The notes under the pieces are model-generated. The model did no database searches. It was not told the DNA's origin and was given only the letters and a program-made list of their open reading frames with translations. This document shows positions 35,552 through 43,686 of a stretch of DNA of 64,000 bases, piece after piece. Positions within the stretch are counted from its first letter, which is position 1; the number at the start of each line of letters is the position of its first letter. Location: contig CAYLLN010000026.1 in NCBI GenBank assembly GCA_964384375.1, positions 17,318 through 81,317 of the forward strand, written 5' to 3'. The position numbers and the translations under genes were made by a program. The stretch is from CAYLLN01 sp964384375. Its GTDB lineage: Bacteria; Planctomycetota; Planctomycetia; Pirellulales; Pirellulaceae.

Positions 35552-36396
35552 GATTCCGCAAGCAAGTGTCGCTGCTCGTCGGGTTGGCGTTGCTCGTCCC
35601 GGCTGTTGCCGCCGCACAAATCCCCGCGGTCGTTCCGTCCGAGAGGGCTAAGGAGAATCCCTTCCGCTCTTTCATGGATGCAGCCACGAAGCAAGTCGAA
35701 ATTTTTGCCACAGGGGATCCCGACAATGCCGCCGAGCCAATCGTCGCTCTCCGCTGGGCCAACAACGCTCGTGGCAGCGAGGACGGTCTGACGTTGCTCT
35801 ATGTGCATGCCGGCCGGCCGCTGGCAACCGCGTGCCTCTATCCGTGGGATAAAAAGCTCGTCCACGACATGGAGTCGCTCAGCCGAGGCAAGATCGTGGG
35901 GCGCTATGCCGGAGATGTCGTTTGGCATCCGCAGGAGTCGAGCGTGAAGTTCGCTCCGATTCCGGATGCACCGGATGTTGCCGAAACCCCGGCTCAGCGG
36001 CTGCGGCAGCTACGTACCCTGTCCGAGGAGTTTCAGTCGTCCATGCTCGGCTGGAAAGCGGACAGCACCGACCGCGAACAATTGCGTTTGCTCCCTAGGC
36101 CGCTCTATCGCTATGAAGTGAAGGAGGGACCGATCCTCGACGGCGCGGTCTTCGCGTTCGTCATGGGGACCGATCCGGAGTCACTCCTCATGATCGAAGC
36201 GGTCAAAGGGGACAACGGCAACGCGAAATGGGAGTTCGCCTTTGCCCGCCGCACTTCCGGCGAGCTTGAAGGGCGACACAAGGAAAAGGTCGTCTGGCAC
36301 GCCGATCGCTATCCCGGGATGAAGGATCCGAACCAGCCGCGGCTCTCGATCGGCCAGGTAATTCCGCCCGAATTGTTGCCGGCTGCGACGCCCTAA
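35548..36396 (+). CDS. TDPE-family secreted protein, copy 8
   Basis: 282 residues. The start at 35548 shares ATGA with the stop of copy 7 and gives a signal peptide ending near A-A-A-Q; a longer frame inside copy 7 is rejected. N-half is modified: A-L-R-W-A-N-N-A-R-G, A-G-R-P-L-A-T-A-C-L-Y. Middle: R-L-R-Q-L-R-T-L-S-E-E-F. C-half: R-P-L-Y-R-Y, L-D-G-A-V-F-A-F, G-T-D-P-E-S-L-L-M-I-E-A, and W-E-F-A-F-A-R. Confidence 0.86.
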   Translation: MRFRKQVSLLVGLALLVPAVAAAQIPAVVPSERAKENPFRSFMDAATKQVEIFATGDPDNAAEPIVALRWANNARGSEDGLTLLYVHAGRPLATACLYPWDKKLVHDMESLSRGKIVGRYAGDVVWHPQESSVKFAPIPDAPDVAETPAQRLRQLRTLSEEFQSSMLGWKADSTDREQLRLLPRPLYRYEVKEGPILDGAVFAFVMGTDPESLLMIEAVKGDNGNAKWEFAFARRTSGELEGRHKEKVVWHADRYPGMKDPNQPRLSIGQVIPPELLPAATP

Positions 36397-36408
36397 GAGG
36401 TTTTCACG

Positions 36409-37263
36409 ATGACATCCACACTCGTACTTGCTTTGGCCCTCGTAGTCGCCCAGCCGGCTGATCCGGCTCCGATGCCGTCGGCTAAGGCGCTCGAGCGTCT
36501 GCAGGCGCTGCATCTGGCCGAAGGGCAAAGGTGGCAGATGTTCGTCGATGACGTCCGTCAGACGAAGGGGACGCTCGTCGAAAAGCCGATCTACGTTTGG
36601 ACGAATCCTACACGCGCACAAGGGCAGAATGGCGCGGTCTTTGTCTGGACGCACCGCGGCCGGCCCATCGCAATCGGCAGCATTTTTTCGCACCCCGAGA
36701 CAGGGCAGCGGATGATTTGCCACGAGTTCCATTCGATGGCCGAAGGCAAACTGCTTCCGGCTCGCGAAGACAAAGCCGCCGAAACGTGGGAGCCCAAGGC
36801 GTCCGTCCCAATGCAGCCGCTGCCAAGCGCGCCGGCACCAGAAGCAACGGCCAGCCGCCGCCTCATTCAGATGCGATCGCTGGCCCGCGACTTCACCGCC
36901 CACAGCATCGACTACCAGATGGAGCGCTGGGAATTGCGGCTCCTGGCGCAGCCCCTGTATCGCTATGAAAAGCCGGAAGGCGAGGTCATCGACGGAGCCC
37001 TGTTCACCTTTGTGACAAGTGCCGGGACTGATCCGGAGGTGATCGTCGCCCTGGAAGCCCGCAAGAAGGACGACAAGCTTGCCTGGTACTACCGGGCGAT
37101 TCGCTTCTCGGATTCCAACCTGTACGTGCAGCACGCCGGCAAGGAAGTGTGGACGAGCGTTCGCGACGACAACAACCAGCTGCACTGGAACCCCGATCAC
37201 ACCTACCGCCTGATCCGCGACAGGCATGTCGAGGAACTGCCGGAGCTTGTTAACTCGCCGTAG
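36409..37263 (+). CDS. TDPE-family secreted protein, copy 9
   Basis: 284 residues, signal peptide about 1-18. It begins after GAGG with normal spacing. N-half: K-P-I-Y-V-W-T-N-P, G-A-V-F-V-W, G-R-P-I-A-I-G-S-I-F, then C-H-E-F-H-S-M-A. Middle: R-L-I-Q-M-R-S-L-A-R-D-F. C-half: Q-P-L-Y-R-Y, I-D-G-A-L-F-T-F, G-T-D-P-E-V-I-V-A-L-E-A-R, K-E-V-W. It shares extra features with copy 10 only: E-R-L-Q-A-L near residue 28 and a D-H-T-Y end region, so the two probably arose by recent tandem duplication. Confidence 0.87.
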   Translation: MTSTLVLALALVVAQPADPAPMPSAKALERLQALHLAEGQRWQMFVDDVRQTKGTLVEKPIYVWTNPTRAQGQNGAVFVWTHRGRPIAIGSIFSHPETGQRMICHEFHSMAEGKLLPAREDKAAETWEPKASVPMQPLPSAPAPEATASRRLIQMRSLARDFTAHSIDYQMERWELRLLAQPLYRYEKPEGEVIDGALFTFVTSAGTDPEVIVALEARKKDDKLAWYYRAIRFSDSNLYVQHAGKEVWTSVRDDNNQLHWNPDHTYRLIRDRHVEELPELVNSP

Positions 37264-37280
37264 TTCCCACCTATCCGCCC

Positions 37281-38120
37281 ATGACGACTCTCTTTTTAGT
37301 CCTCCTCGTCGCCGCCGATCCAGCCGCTCCCGCCCCGCCACCAAAGCTGGCCGAGCGGTTGCAGGCCCTCAATCTCGAGGAGGCAAAGAAGTGGCAGATG
37401 TACCTCGATGAATCTCGCAAAGACAAGGCGGAACTCGTCAAGCGTCCGGTGTATCTCTGGACCAATCCGCTGCCACGATTCGGCCTGCAGCATGGCAGCG
37501 TCTTCGTCTGGCTGCACGAGGGGCGGCCGGCCGTCGTCGGCAGCATCTTCGGCCATCCGGTCGATGCGAAGCGGCGCAAACTGATCCACGAATTTCACTC
37601 GCTTGCCCCGACGAAGCTTTCAGCCACGTGCGACGACGAGCAAGCCTCTGTGTGGCAGCCGCTGGCGGGTCTCGAACTTAAGCCGATCCCAGACGCTCCC
37701 GCGCCCGAGAAAACTCGCGCCCGCCGGCTGATTCAGATGCGGTCGCTGGCCCGCGACTTTTCCGGCCGGACGCTCGACCATCGACAGGAGCGGTGGGAAT
37801 TGCGGCTCCTCAGCCAGCCGCTCTTTCGGTATAGCGAAGAGGCGAAGGAGGCGATCGACGGGGCGCTTCTGGCTCTGGTGACCGACGCCGGGACCGATCC
37901 GGAGGTGCTTCTCCTGCTTGAGGCTCGCGCGGAAGGGGGCTGGCACTATGCCCTGCTCCGGTTCTGTGACGCGAGCGCCTGGGTGAGCCACAAGGATAAG
38001 GAGATTTGGACCGCAGTCCGAGATCAAGAGAACGTGCAGCTTCACAATCCGGACCACACCTACCAGGTGTTTCAGAAGCGGCACGTGGAATGGTCCGACG
38101 ACGAAGGAGATCAGCCGTGA
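37281..38120 (+). CDS. TDPE-family secreted protein, copy 10
   Basis: 279 residues with a short signal (M-T-T-L-F-L-V-L-L-V-A-A). N-half: R-P-V-Y-L-W-T-N-P, G-S-V-F-V-W, G-R-P-A-V-V-G-S-I-F, H-E-F-H-S-L-A. Middle: R-L-I-Q-M-R-S-L-A-R-D-F, identical to copy 9. C-half: Q-P-L-F-R-Y, I-D-G-A-L-L-A-L, G-T-D-P-E-V-L-L-L-L-E-A-R, W-H-Y-A-L-L-R, K-E-I-W. The stop TGA overlaps the GTG start of copy 11 (GTGA). Confidence 0.87.
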   Translation: MTTLFLVLLVAADPAAPAPPPKLAERLQALNLEEAKKWQMYLDESRKDKAELVKRPVYLWTNPLPRFGLQHGSVFVWLHEGRPAVVGSIFGHPVDAKRRKLIHEFHSLAPTKLSATCDDEQASVWQPLAGLELKPIPDAPAPEKTRARRLIQMRSLARDFSGRTLDHRQERWELRLLSQPLFRYSEEAKEAIDGALLALVTDAGTDPEVLLLLEARAEGGWHYALLRFCDASAWVSHKDKEIWTAVRDQENVQLHNPDHTYQVFQKRHVEWSDDEGDQP

Positions 38121-38932
38121 GGACGCTCGCTTGGATATTGCTGGTAGCGATGCCCATCGCCTCGCTCGCTGTTGAGCCGGAGCTAACTCCCTGGCAGGCC
38201 TACTTCCGCCGCTCCGCTGCCGACTATCGGTTGGAAGTTGGCCAGTCTCGCGAACTTGCCGAACTGCGGAAGGAGCCTGTCCTTAAGTGGAGCCAACCGG
38301 TGCGCGGTGGCGACGACGGGGCGCTCTTCGTCTGGCTCGCGGACGGACGTCCGGCAGTGATCGGCACACTTTTTATCTGGCCCAATCGGGATGGACGATT
38401 CGGAGTTTCTCACGAGCTGCATCGGCTGACCGCGGAAAGTCTCACCGGCGATTGGCGGCAGAAGGTGGCGTGGCGGCCGGCCAAGGACGACATTGCGTGG
38501 CAACTTGTCCCCGATGCGGACGCCGCCAATGCCGACAAAACCAAGCGTGCGACCCAGGCCCGTCAACTCGCCCGGCGTTTCACGGCCACCAGCAAGAACC
38601 GCGAAGGGGGGACGAGCGAACTCCGTCTCCAGCCACGGCCGTTCTTCGAGTACGAAGCGACCGATGCCAAGAGCTCCTGGCTCGGCGGTTCGCTCTTCTC
38701 GCTCGCCCACGGCACCGACACCGAGATCATCGTCTGGCTCGAAGCCCTCCGCGGCAAAGACGCCTCCCACTGGCACTATGCTCTCGTCCGCATGTCGGAT
38801 TTGGAGCTATCGCCACGGCTGGATGATCGGGATGTGCCGATCAGCGAGTTCACCCGCTATGACGATTTCGCCAGTCCCTACCTTTGCACCGCGCCGGAGT
38901 TCCTGAGCGAACCGCCGGCAGAACAGCAATAA
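38117..38932 (+). CDS. TDPE-family secreted protein, copy 11
   Basis: 271 residues; GTG start at 38117 overlaps the stop of copy 10, with GGAG a few bases upstream, and gives a signal peptide ending near S-L-A-V. N-half: E-P-V-L-K-W-S-Q-P, D-G-A-L-F-V-W, G-R-P-A-V-I-G-T-L-F, S-H-E-L-H-R-L. C-half is diverged: R-P-F-F-E-Y, G-G-S-L-F-S-L, G-T-D-T-E-I-I-V-W-L-E-A (Pro to Thr). W-H-Y-A-L-V-R is kept. It is the last tandem copy, 5 bases before the caspase-fold gene. Confidence 0.86.
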   Translation: MRTLAWILLVAMPIASLAVEPELTPWQAYFRRSAADYRLEVGQSRELAELRKEPVLKWSQPVRGGDDGALFVWLADGRPAVIGTLFIWPNRDGRFGVSHELHRLTAESLTGDWRQKVAWRPAKDDIAWQLVPDADAANADKTKRATQARQLARRFTATSKNREGGTSELRLQPRPFFEYEATDAKSSWLGGSLFSLAHGTDTEIIVWLEALRGKDASHWHYALVRMSDLELSPRLDDRDVPISEFTRYDDFASPYLCTAPEFLSEPPAEQQ

Positions 38933-38937
38933 GACGC

Positions 38938-39894
38938 ATGAAACTTCACATTCCACTCGTCGTCGCGCTCGTTGGACTCGCTTCCTTTGCGGTCGCTCAA
39001 GAGCCCGCGCCGGAAGCACCGGCCGCTTCGCCGCCTGCCGGGACGCGCCGAGCGCTCATCCTCTGTGGTCTTTCCGGCGATCCGCCTCACCGCAAGCTGT
39101 TCGCCGATTCGATCGAGCTGCTCTATGGCGGTCTGACGACGCATCACGGCTTTGCGAGCGAAAACGTGACGCTGCTCTGGGGGGACGAGCCGCAGGAAAC
39201 GGACGGCCCAGCCGTCAAATCGAGCGGCGGCGTCCTCTCGCGCGAGACGCTTTCGGCGGCTGCACAGGATCTGGCGGGCAAGCTGCAGCCGGAAGATACG
39301 CTCTGGCTGTTCGTCTTCGGCCACGCCCATTACGACGGCCGGAATAGTTGGCTGAACATCGCGGAGGACGACATTCACCAAGGGGACTTCGGCAAGCTCT
39401 TCGCCAACCTCAAGTGCCGCGAGCAGGTGTTTTTCGTCACGACGGCCGCCAGCGGCTTTTACCTGAAACCCCTGGCCGCGCCGGGGCGGATCGTGATCAC
39501 GGCGACCGAGCCGGACCTGGAAGTGAACGAGACGCTCTTCCCGCACAAGCTTTGCCTGGCCCTCGGAACGTCGCCGCCGTCCTATGGCGAGTTCGATGTT
39601 GATCGCGACTGGAAGCTGACGCTGCTCGACGCGTATCTCTATTCGGCACGCGAAACGGCACGCGACTATGCCACCGGTATGCTCCTGGCCACCGAGCACG
39701 CGCTGATCGACGACAACGGAGACGGTCGCGGCACCGAACTGCAGATCAACTACCTGCCGGAGGATATGGGGGGCCGCCTACGGGCTGGCCAGGATTGGCC
39801 CGCGCCACCCAAGGGGGACGGGGCGCTGGCCCGCCGAATCCTGCTCGCGCATCCGCCGTCGCCCCCTGTTCCGCCGAGTGCGCTGGTGGAATAA
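38938..39894 (+). CDS. Secreted caspase/legumain-fold protein lacking the catalytic Cys
   Basis: 318 residues with a signal peptide ending near A-V-A-Q. The core resembles C13/C14 peptidases: R-R-A-L-I-L-C-G near residue 37, L-W-L-F-V-F-G-H-A-H-Y-D-G (position of the catalytic His) and V-F-F-V-T-T-A-A-S-G-F, where active enzymes carry Cys ahead of the S-G. Here Ala or Thr occupies that place, so peptidase activity is doubtful. A D-D-N-G-D-G-R-G-T segment near residue 260 looks like a calcium-binding loop. It closes the blaI-M56-TDPE unit, 5 bases after copy 11. It may be a pseudo-protease that binds rather than cuts. Confidence 0.65.
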   Translation: MKLHIPLVVALVGLASFAVAQEPAPEAPAASPPAGTRRALILCGLSGDPPHRKLFADSIELLYGGLTTHHGFASENVTLLWGDEPQETDGPAVKSSGGVLSRETLSAAAQDLAGKLQPEDTLWLFVFGHAHYDGRNSWLNIAEDDIHQGDFGKLFANLKCREQVFFVTTAASGFYLKPLAAPGRIVITATEPDLEVNETLFPHKLCLALGTSPPSYGEFDVDRDWKLTLLDAYLYSARETARDYATGMLLATEHALIDDNGDGRGTELQINYLPEDMGGRLRAGQDWPAPPKGDGALARRILLAHPPSPPVPPSALVE

Positions 39895-39916
39895 GCTCTG
39901 CGTGACAATATCTCCT

Positions 39917-40000
39917 GGCGAGCGGGGTGCGTGAGCACCCCGATGATTTGCCATTGGTTCGTGGCTTTCATCATCGGGAGGCTGACGCCTCCCGCTCGCC
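39917..40000. repeat. REPIN-like element, intergenic copy
   Basis: Two 31-bp arms (39917-39947 and 39970-40000) face each other across a 22-base spacer. Each arm starts or ends with GGCGAGCGG and contains its own hairpin (GGGTGC-GTGA-GCACCC on the left, GAGGC/GCCTC on the right). The same 31-22-31 geometry recurs at 58057-58140. It lies between the caspase-fold gene and the sugar kinase. Confidence 0.8.
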
Positions 40001-40021
40001 CGTTTGCAGGAAAGTTCACGC

Positions 40022-41110
40022 ATGTTCCTCGCCTTCGGCGAAATCATGGCCCGCCTCGCGCCCCCCGGTCCCTTGCGCTGGCGGCAGGCGCTTCCTGGTG
40101 CAGTCAACATTACCTGGGGTGGCGGCGAAGCGAACGTCTGCGCGTCGCTCGCGATGCTCGGCTGCCAGGCGAGATATTTGACGGCGCTACCCAGAACGCC
40201 GATCGCCGAGTCGGTTGCCGGCACGCTGCGCGGCCTCGGCGTCGATTGCGAGCACATCCTGTGGCGGAAGGAGGGACGCCTCGGGCTATACTTCGTCGAG
40301 GCGGGCGCCAACCAGCGTGGCTCGACGGTGATCTACGACCGGGATGCGAGCGCCGTCAGCCTGGCTGCGGCGGACGAGTACGACTTTGCCGCGGCCTTGG
40401 CCGGCGTCACTTGGTTGCACGTCACCGGCATTACGCCGGCCATCAGCGAACAGGCTTGCAAGGCGAACTTGGCCCTCGTGCAAGCGGCGAAGGCCGCCGG
40501 CGCAACCGTCTCGTGCGATCTGAACTTTCGCAAGAAGCTCTGGAACTGGCGAAAGGGGACGCCGCCGAAGGAACTGGCCCGCGAATGCATGAGCGAACTG
40601 CTCCCGCACGTCGATCTAGTCATTGCCAACGAAGAGGATGCGGCCGACGTGCTCGCCATTCACGCCCGGGGGACCGACGTCGCTGCCGGACGGATCGATG
40701 CGGCGGCCTATACCGACGTGGCCCAGCAAATCGCCAACTGCTTTCCGAATGTTCGCCGCGTCGCCATCACGCTCCGCGAGAGCGTCTCGGCCGATCACAA
40801 CAACTGGGGGGCGATGCTGTTTGACGCGGAGAGCCGTTACGCCCACTTCGCGCCGCACGATGCCGGGGAAAAGTACGAGCCGTACGAGATTCGGGACATC
40901 GTCGATCGGGTGGGCGCGGGGGATTCGTTTGCGGCGGGCCTGCTCTGCGCGCTAAATACGCCGGAACTCTCTTCGCCCGACAAGGCGATTGCCTTTGCCG
41001 TCGCCGCCAGCGCCCTCAAGCATACGATCCAGGGGGATTTCAACTACGTCACCCGCAGCGAAGTGCTCGCCCTGATGGGCGGCAATGCAACGGGGCGTGT
41101 GCAACGCTGA
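40022..41110 (+). CDS. PfkB-family sugar kinase, probably 2-keto-3-deoxygluconate kinase
   Basis: 362 residues of the ribokinase fold. Substrate-side motif G-G-G-E-A-N-V-C-A-S-L near residue 35 and the ATP/anion-hole signature D-R-V-G-A-G-D-S-F-A-A-G-L near 295 are clear. The N-terminal F-G-E-I-M-A-R-L and the N-terminal Y-F-V-E-A-G segment favour KDG kinase over fructokinase, but substrate cannot be fixed from sequence alone. ATG 40022 follows AGGAAAG; an upstream in-frame TTG lies inside the flanking repeat and is rejected. Its neighbours in carbohydrate metabolism are on the other strand. Confidence 0.8.
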   Translation: MFLAFGEIMARLAPPGPLRWRQALPGAVNITWGGGEANVCASLAMLGCQARYLTALPRTPIAESVAGTLRGLGVDCEHILWRKEGRLGLYFVEAGANQRGSTVIYDRDASAVSLAAADEYDFAAALAGVTWLHVTGITPAISEQACKANLALVQAAKAAGATVSCDLNFRKKLWNWRKGTPPKELARECMSELLPHVDLVIANEEDAADVLAIHARGTDVAAGRIDAAAYTDVAQQIANCFPNVRRVAITLRESVSADHNNWGAMLFDAESRYAHFAPHDAGEKYEPYEIRDIVDRVGAGDSFAAGLLCALNTPELSSPDKAIAFAVAASALKHTIQGDFNYVTRSEVLALMGGNATGRVQR

Positions 41111-41194
41111 TCGTGGTCCGCTCGCTCCGCGAGCGGAAGTCCACTGCAAACCGAGAACTTGCCGAGCCGCTGTCCCCTCGGGGCCTGAAGGGAT

Positions 41195-43393
41195 TTACGG
41201 CATCTTCATTTCGCTGCTGAGCCCACCCGCCGCGGGGACGTAGCAGAGCCGGGCGTAGTCCATCACCATGCGGTGGGCGGAAAACCGCCACGCCAGCGTG
41301 CTGATGCTGTTCATCATCCGCTTGATCCAGTGCCGCGGCAGGCCGTCCACGTCCCGGTCGTAGTACATCGGCACGACCTGGTCCTCGAGCACCTGATACA
41401 GCGACTCGCCGTCGCGCCGGTCGGTGATCGCGTCCTCGACGTGGCTCTTCCCGTGGCCGATGGCGAAGCCGTTGCTCCCGTCGTAGGCCTCGGCCCACCA
41501 ACCGTCGAGAATCGACAGGTTCAGGCCCCCGTTGAGCACGGTCTTCTGACCGCTGGTGCCGGAGGCTTCGAGGGGCCGCCGCGGATTGTTAAGCCAAACA
41601 TCGACCCCTTGGATCATGTGGCGGCAGACGTTCATGTCGTAGTCCTCGACATAGACGATCCGGCCGCCGAACCGCGGGTCGTGCCGCAGGTTGGCGATCT
41701 GCTGGATATAGCGTTTGCCGGGCTCGTCCTTGGGATGGGCCTTGCCGGCAAAGACGAACTGCACCGGCCGCTCCTTGTCGTTGACCATGGCGGCCAAACG
41801 ATCGGGATCGGAAAGGAGCATCGTCGCCCGCTTATACGTGGCAAACCGCCGGCCGAAGCCGATCGTCAGGATATTCGGATCGAGCACGTTGCGGGCTGTT
41901 TCGACGGCCTCGTCGCTCTCGCCCCGGCGGCGGCATTGGCGGCTGACGCGACGGCGGACGAACGCGAGCAGCAGGTTCTTCAGAGCGTTGTGCGTTTCCC
42001 ACAGTTCGCCCGGATCAACGTTGTGGATGTTCTGCCACACTTCGGGCTCGCCCATCCGGTAGATCCACTGAGCCGGGAAGTGCCGGTCGTAAAGTTGCAG
42101 CATCTGCTGCGCGAGCCACGTCGGAATGTGAACGCCATTCGTGATGTGGCCGATCGGAATCTCTTCTTCGACGCGCCACGGCCAGAGCGAGGCCCACATC
42201 CGCCGCGAAATGTGCCCGTGCAACTGGCTCACGGCATTGGCCCGCCGCGACATCTTCAGGCCCACGACCGTCATGCAGAACGGCTCGCTGTCGTTTTGCG
42301 GTTCGACGCGTCCCAGCCCCATCAGCTGTTCGTAGCTGATGCCGAGTTGATCGCGCAGCGGCCCCAGATGTTCCTCGACGAGGCCGCCGGGGAAGCGATC
42401 GTGCCCGGCAGGGACCGGCGTGTGCGTGGTAAAGACGGTCTGCCGGGCGACTTCGCGCAGGGCGTCGTCGAATTTCATGCCGTCGTAGTGCATCCGCTCG
42501 CGGACAACTTCGAGCGGGCCGAACGCACTGTGGCCTTCATTCAAGTGATAGACGCCAGGCGTAATGCCGAGAGTCCGCAGCGCCTTCACGCCGCCGACGC
42601 CAAGCACGAGTTCCTGCCGGATGCGGACCCGTTCGTCGCCGCCATAGAGGCGGCTAGTCAGCTCGCGGTCCTCGGGGCTGTTGCCGTCCACGTCGCAGTC
42701 GAGGAGGTAGAGCTTCACGCGGCCGACCTGCATCATCCACAGTTTCGCGAACAGCGGGCCGGTGCGCGTGTCGATGCGAATGGTGATCGGTTTCCCTTCG
42801 GGTGAAAGGGCGGGCTCCATCGGCACATTCTCGACCTTCGTGTCGAGATATTCTTCGCCTTGCCAACCCTTGTCGTCGAGCTGCTGCTTGAAATACCCCT
42901 GATCGTAAAAGAGGCCGAAGGCGATCAGATTCACGCCGAGGCCGCTGGCGCTCTTGATGTGATCGCCCGATAGGACGCCGAGGCCGCCCGAGTAAATCGG
43001 GATCGACTCGTGCAGGCCGAACTCGGCCGAGAAATACGCGACGGGATTGCCGCCGAGCACGCCCGCATTCCAGGCCGCCCACGTCTGCTTGTTCGCCATG
43101 TACTCTTTGAGGCGGCGATGGGCGTAATTGATGCGGCTGTAGAGGACCATCTCGGCCGCACGGGCCGCCAGCCGCTCAGGCGTGAACTCGCGGAGCAAAG
43201 CGATCGGGTTGTGATCGAGCTGCCGCCAGCGAATCGGATCGAGGTCGCGAAAGAGGTTGATGACCTCTGGATGCCAGGTCCACCACAGATTGCGAGCCAG
43301 CGACCAGCACTTGTCGTATAGCGACTGCGCCGACATTTCGCCGACCAAAAACGGGTTCGGCTCGGGCACAACCACCGGGTCGATCGTCGTCAT
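41195..43393 (-). CDS. glgP: Alpha-glucan (glycogen) phosphorylase
   Basis: 732 residues of the GT35 family in its shorter maltodextrin-phosphorylase form with a DUF3417-type N-terminus (N-L-W-W-T-W-H-P near residue 34). It releases glucose 1-phosphate from glycogen or maltodextrin. The active region includes F-S-A-E-F-G-L-H-E-S, T-N-G-V-H-I-P-T-W and the PLP lysine in S-G-T-S-G-Q-K, followed by N-G-G-L-N-L-S-I-L-D-G-W-W. ATG 43393 follows GGAGAAGG at normal spacing. The branching enzyme gene lies 9 kb away on the same strand. Confidence 0.92.
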   Translation of the reverse strand: MTTIDPVVVPEPNPFLVGEMSAQSLYDKCWSLARNLWWTWHPEVINLFRDLDPIRWRQLDHNPIALLREFTPERLAARAAEMVLYSRINYAHRRLKEYMANKQTWAAWNAGVLGGNPVAYFSAEFGLHESIPIYSGGLGVLSGDHIKSASGLGVNLIAFGLFYDQGYFKQQLDDKGWQGEEYLDTKVENVPMEPALSPEGKPITIRIDTRTGPLFAKLWMMQVGRVKLYLLDCDVDGNSPEDRELTSRLYGGDERVRIRQELVLGVGGVKALRTLGITPGVYHLNEGHSAFGPLEVVRERMHYDGMKFDDALREVARQTVFTTHTPVPAGHDRFPGGLVEEHLGPLRDQLGISYEQLMGLGRVEPQNDSEPFCMTVVGLKMSRRANAVSQLHGHISRRMWASLWPWRVEEEIPIGHITNGVHIPTWLAQQMLQLYDRHFPAQWIYRMGEPEVWQNIHNVDPGELWETHNALKNLLLAFVRRRVSRQCRRRGESDEAVETARNVLDPNILTIGFGRRFATYKRATMLLSDPDRLAAMVNDKERPVQFVFAGKAHPKDEPGKRYIQQIANLRHDPRFGGRIVYVEDYDMNVCRHMIQGVDVWLNNPRRPLEASGTSGQKTVLNGGLNLSILDGWWAEAYDGSNGFAIGHGKSHVEDAITDRRDGESLYQVLEDQVVPMYYDRDVDGLPRHWIKRMMNSISTLAWRFSAHRMVMDYARLCYVPAAGGLSSEMKMP

Positions 43394-43628
43394 GCGATTT
43401 CCTTCTCCACGGGATGAAGCGTCGCGATGAGAGCCAACACGCCGGGGGAGCGGCCCGCGCATTGTAAAGGACAGTTATCGGCTGGGCGAGTATGCTGCCA
43501 AGAAAAAGGCCGGGACATCTGCCCCAGCGTGCCACTATCGGGCGGTTTGCGGCAATGGGCACGCCCTTACAGGTATGCCGGGAAATCGCGGCAGGCCGCA
43601 GAGTTTGGCCAGCTTGCCAAAACGACGG

Positions 43629-43686
43629 AACGCTTCTGCGAAGCGTCGCTAACCCGGATTGCTTAGCGACGCTTCGCAGAAGCGTT
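43629..43686. repeat. 24-bp perfect inverted repeat with inner hairpins
   Basis: Positions 43629-43652 are the exact reverse complement of 43663-43686, with a 10-base centre. Each arm also folds on itself (ACGCTTC-TGC-GAAGCGT). The right arm and centre form the end of the HTTM-like gene, including its stop codon. It has the two-facing-hairpin layout of a REPIN but a different sequence from the elements at 39917 and 58057. Confidence 0.75.
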
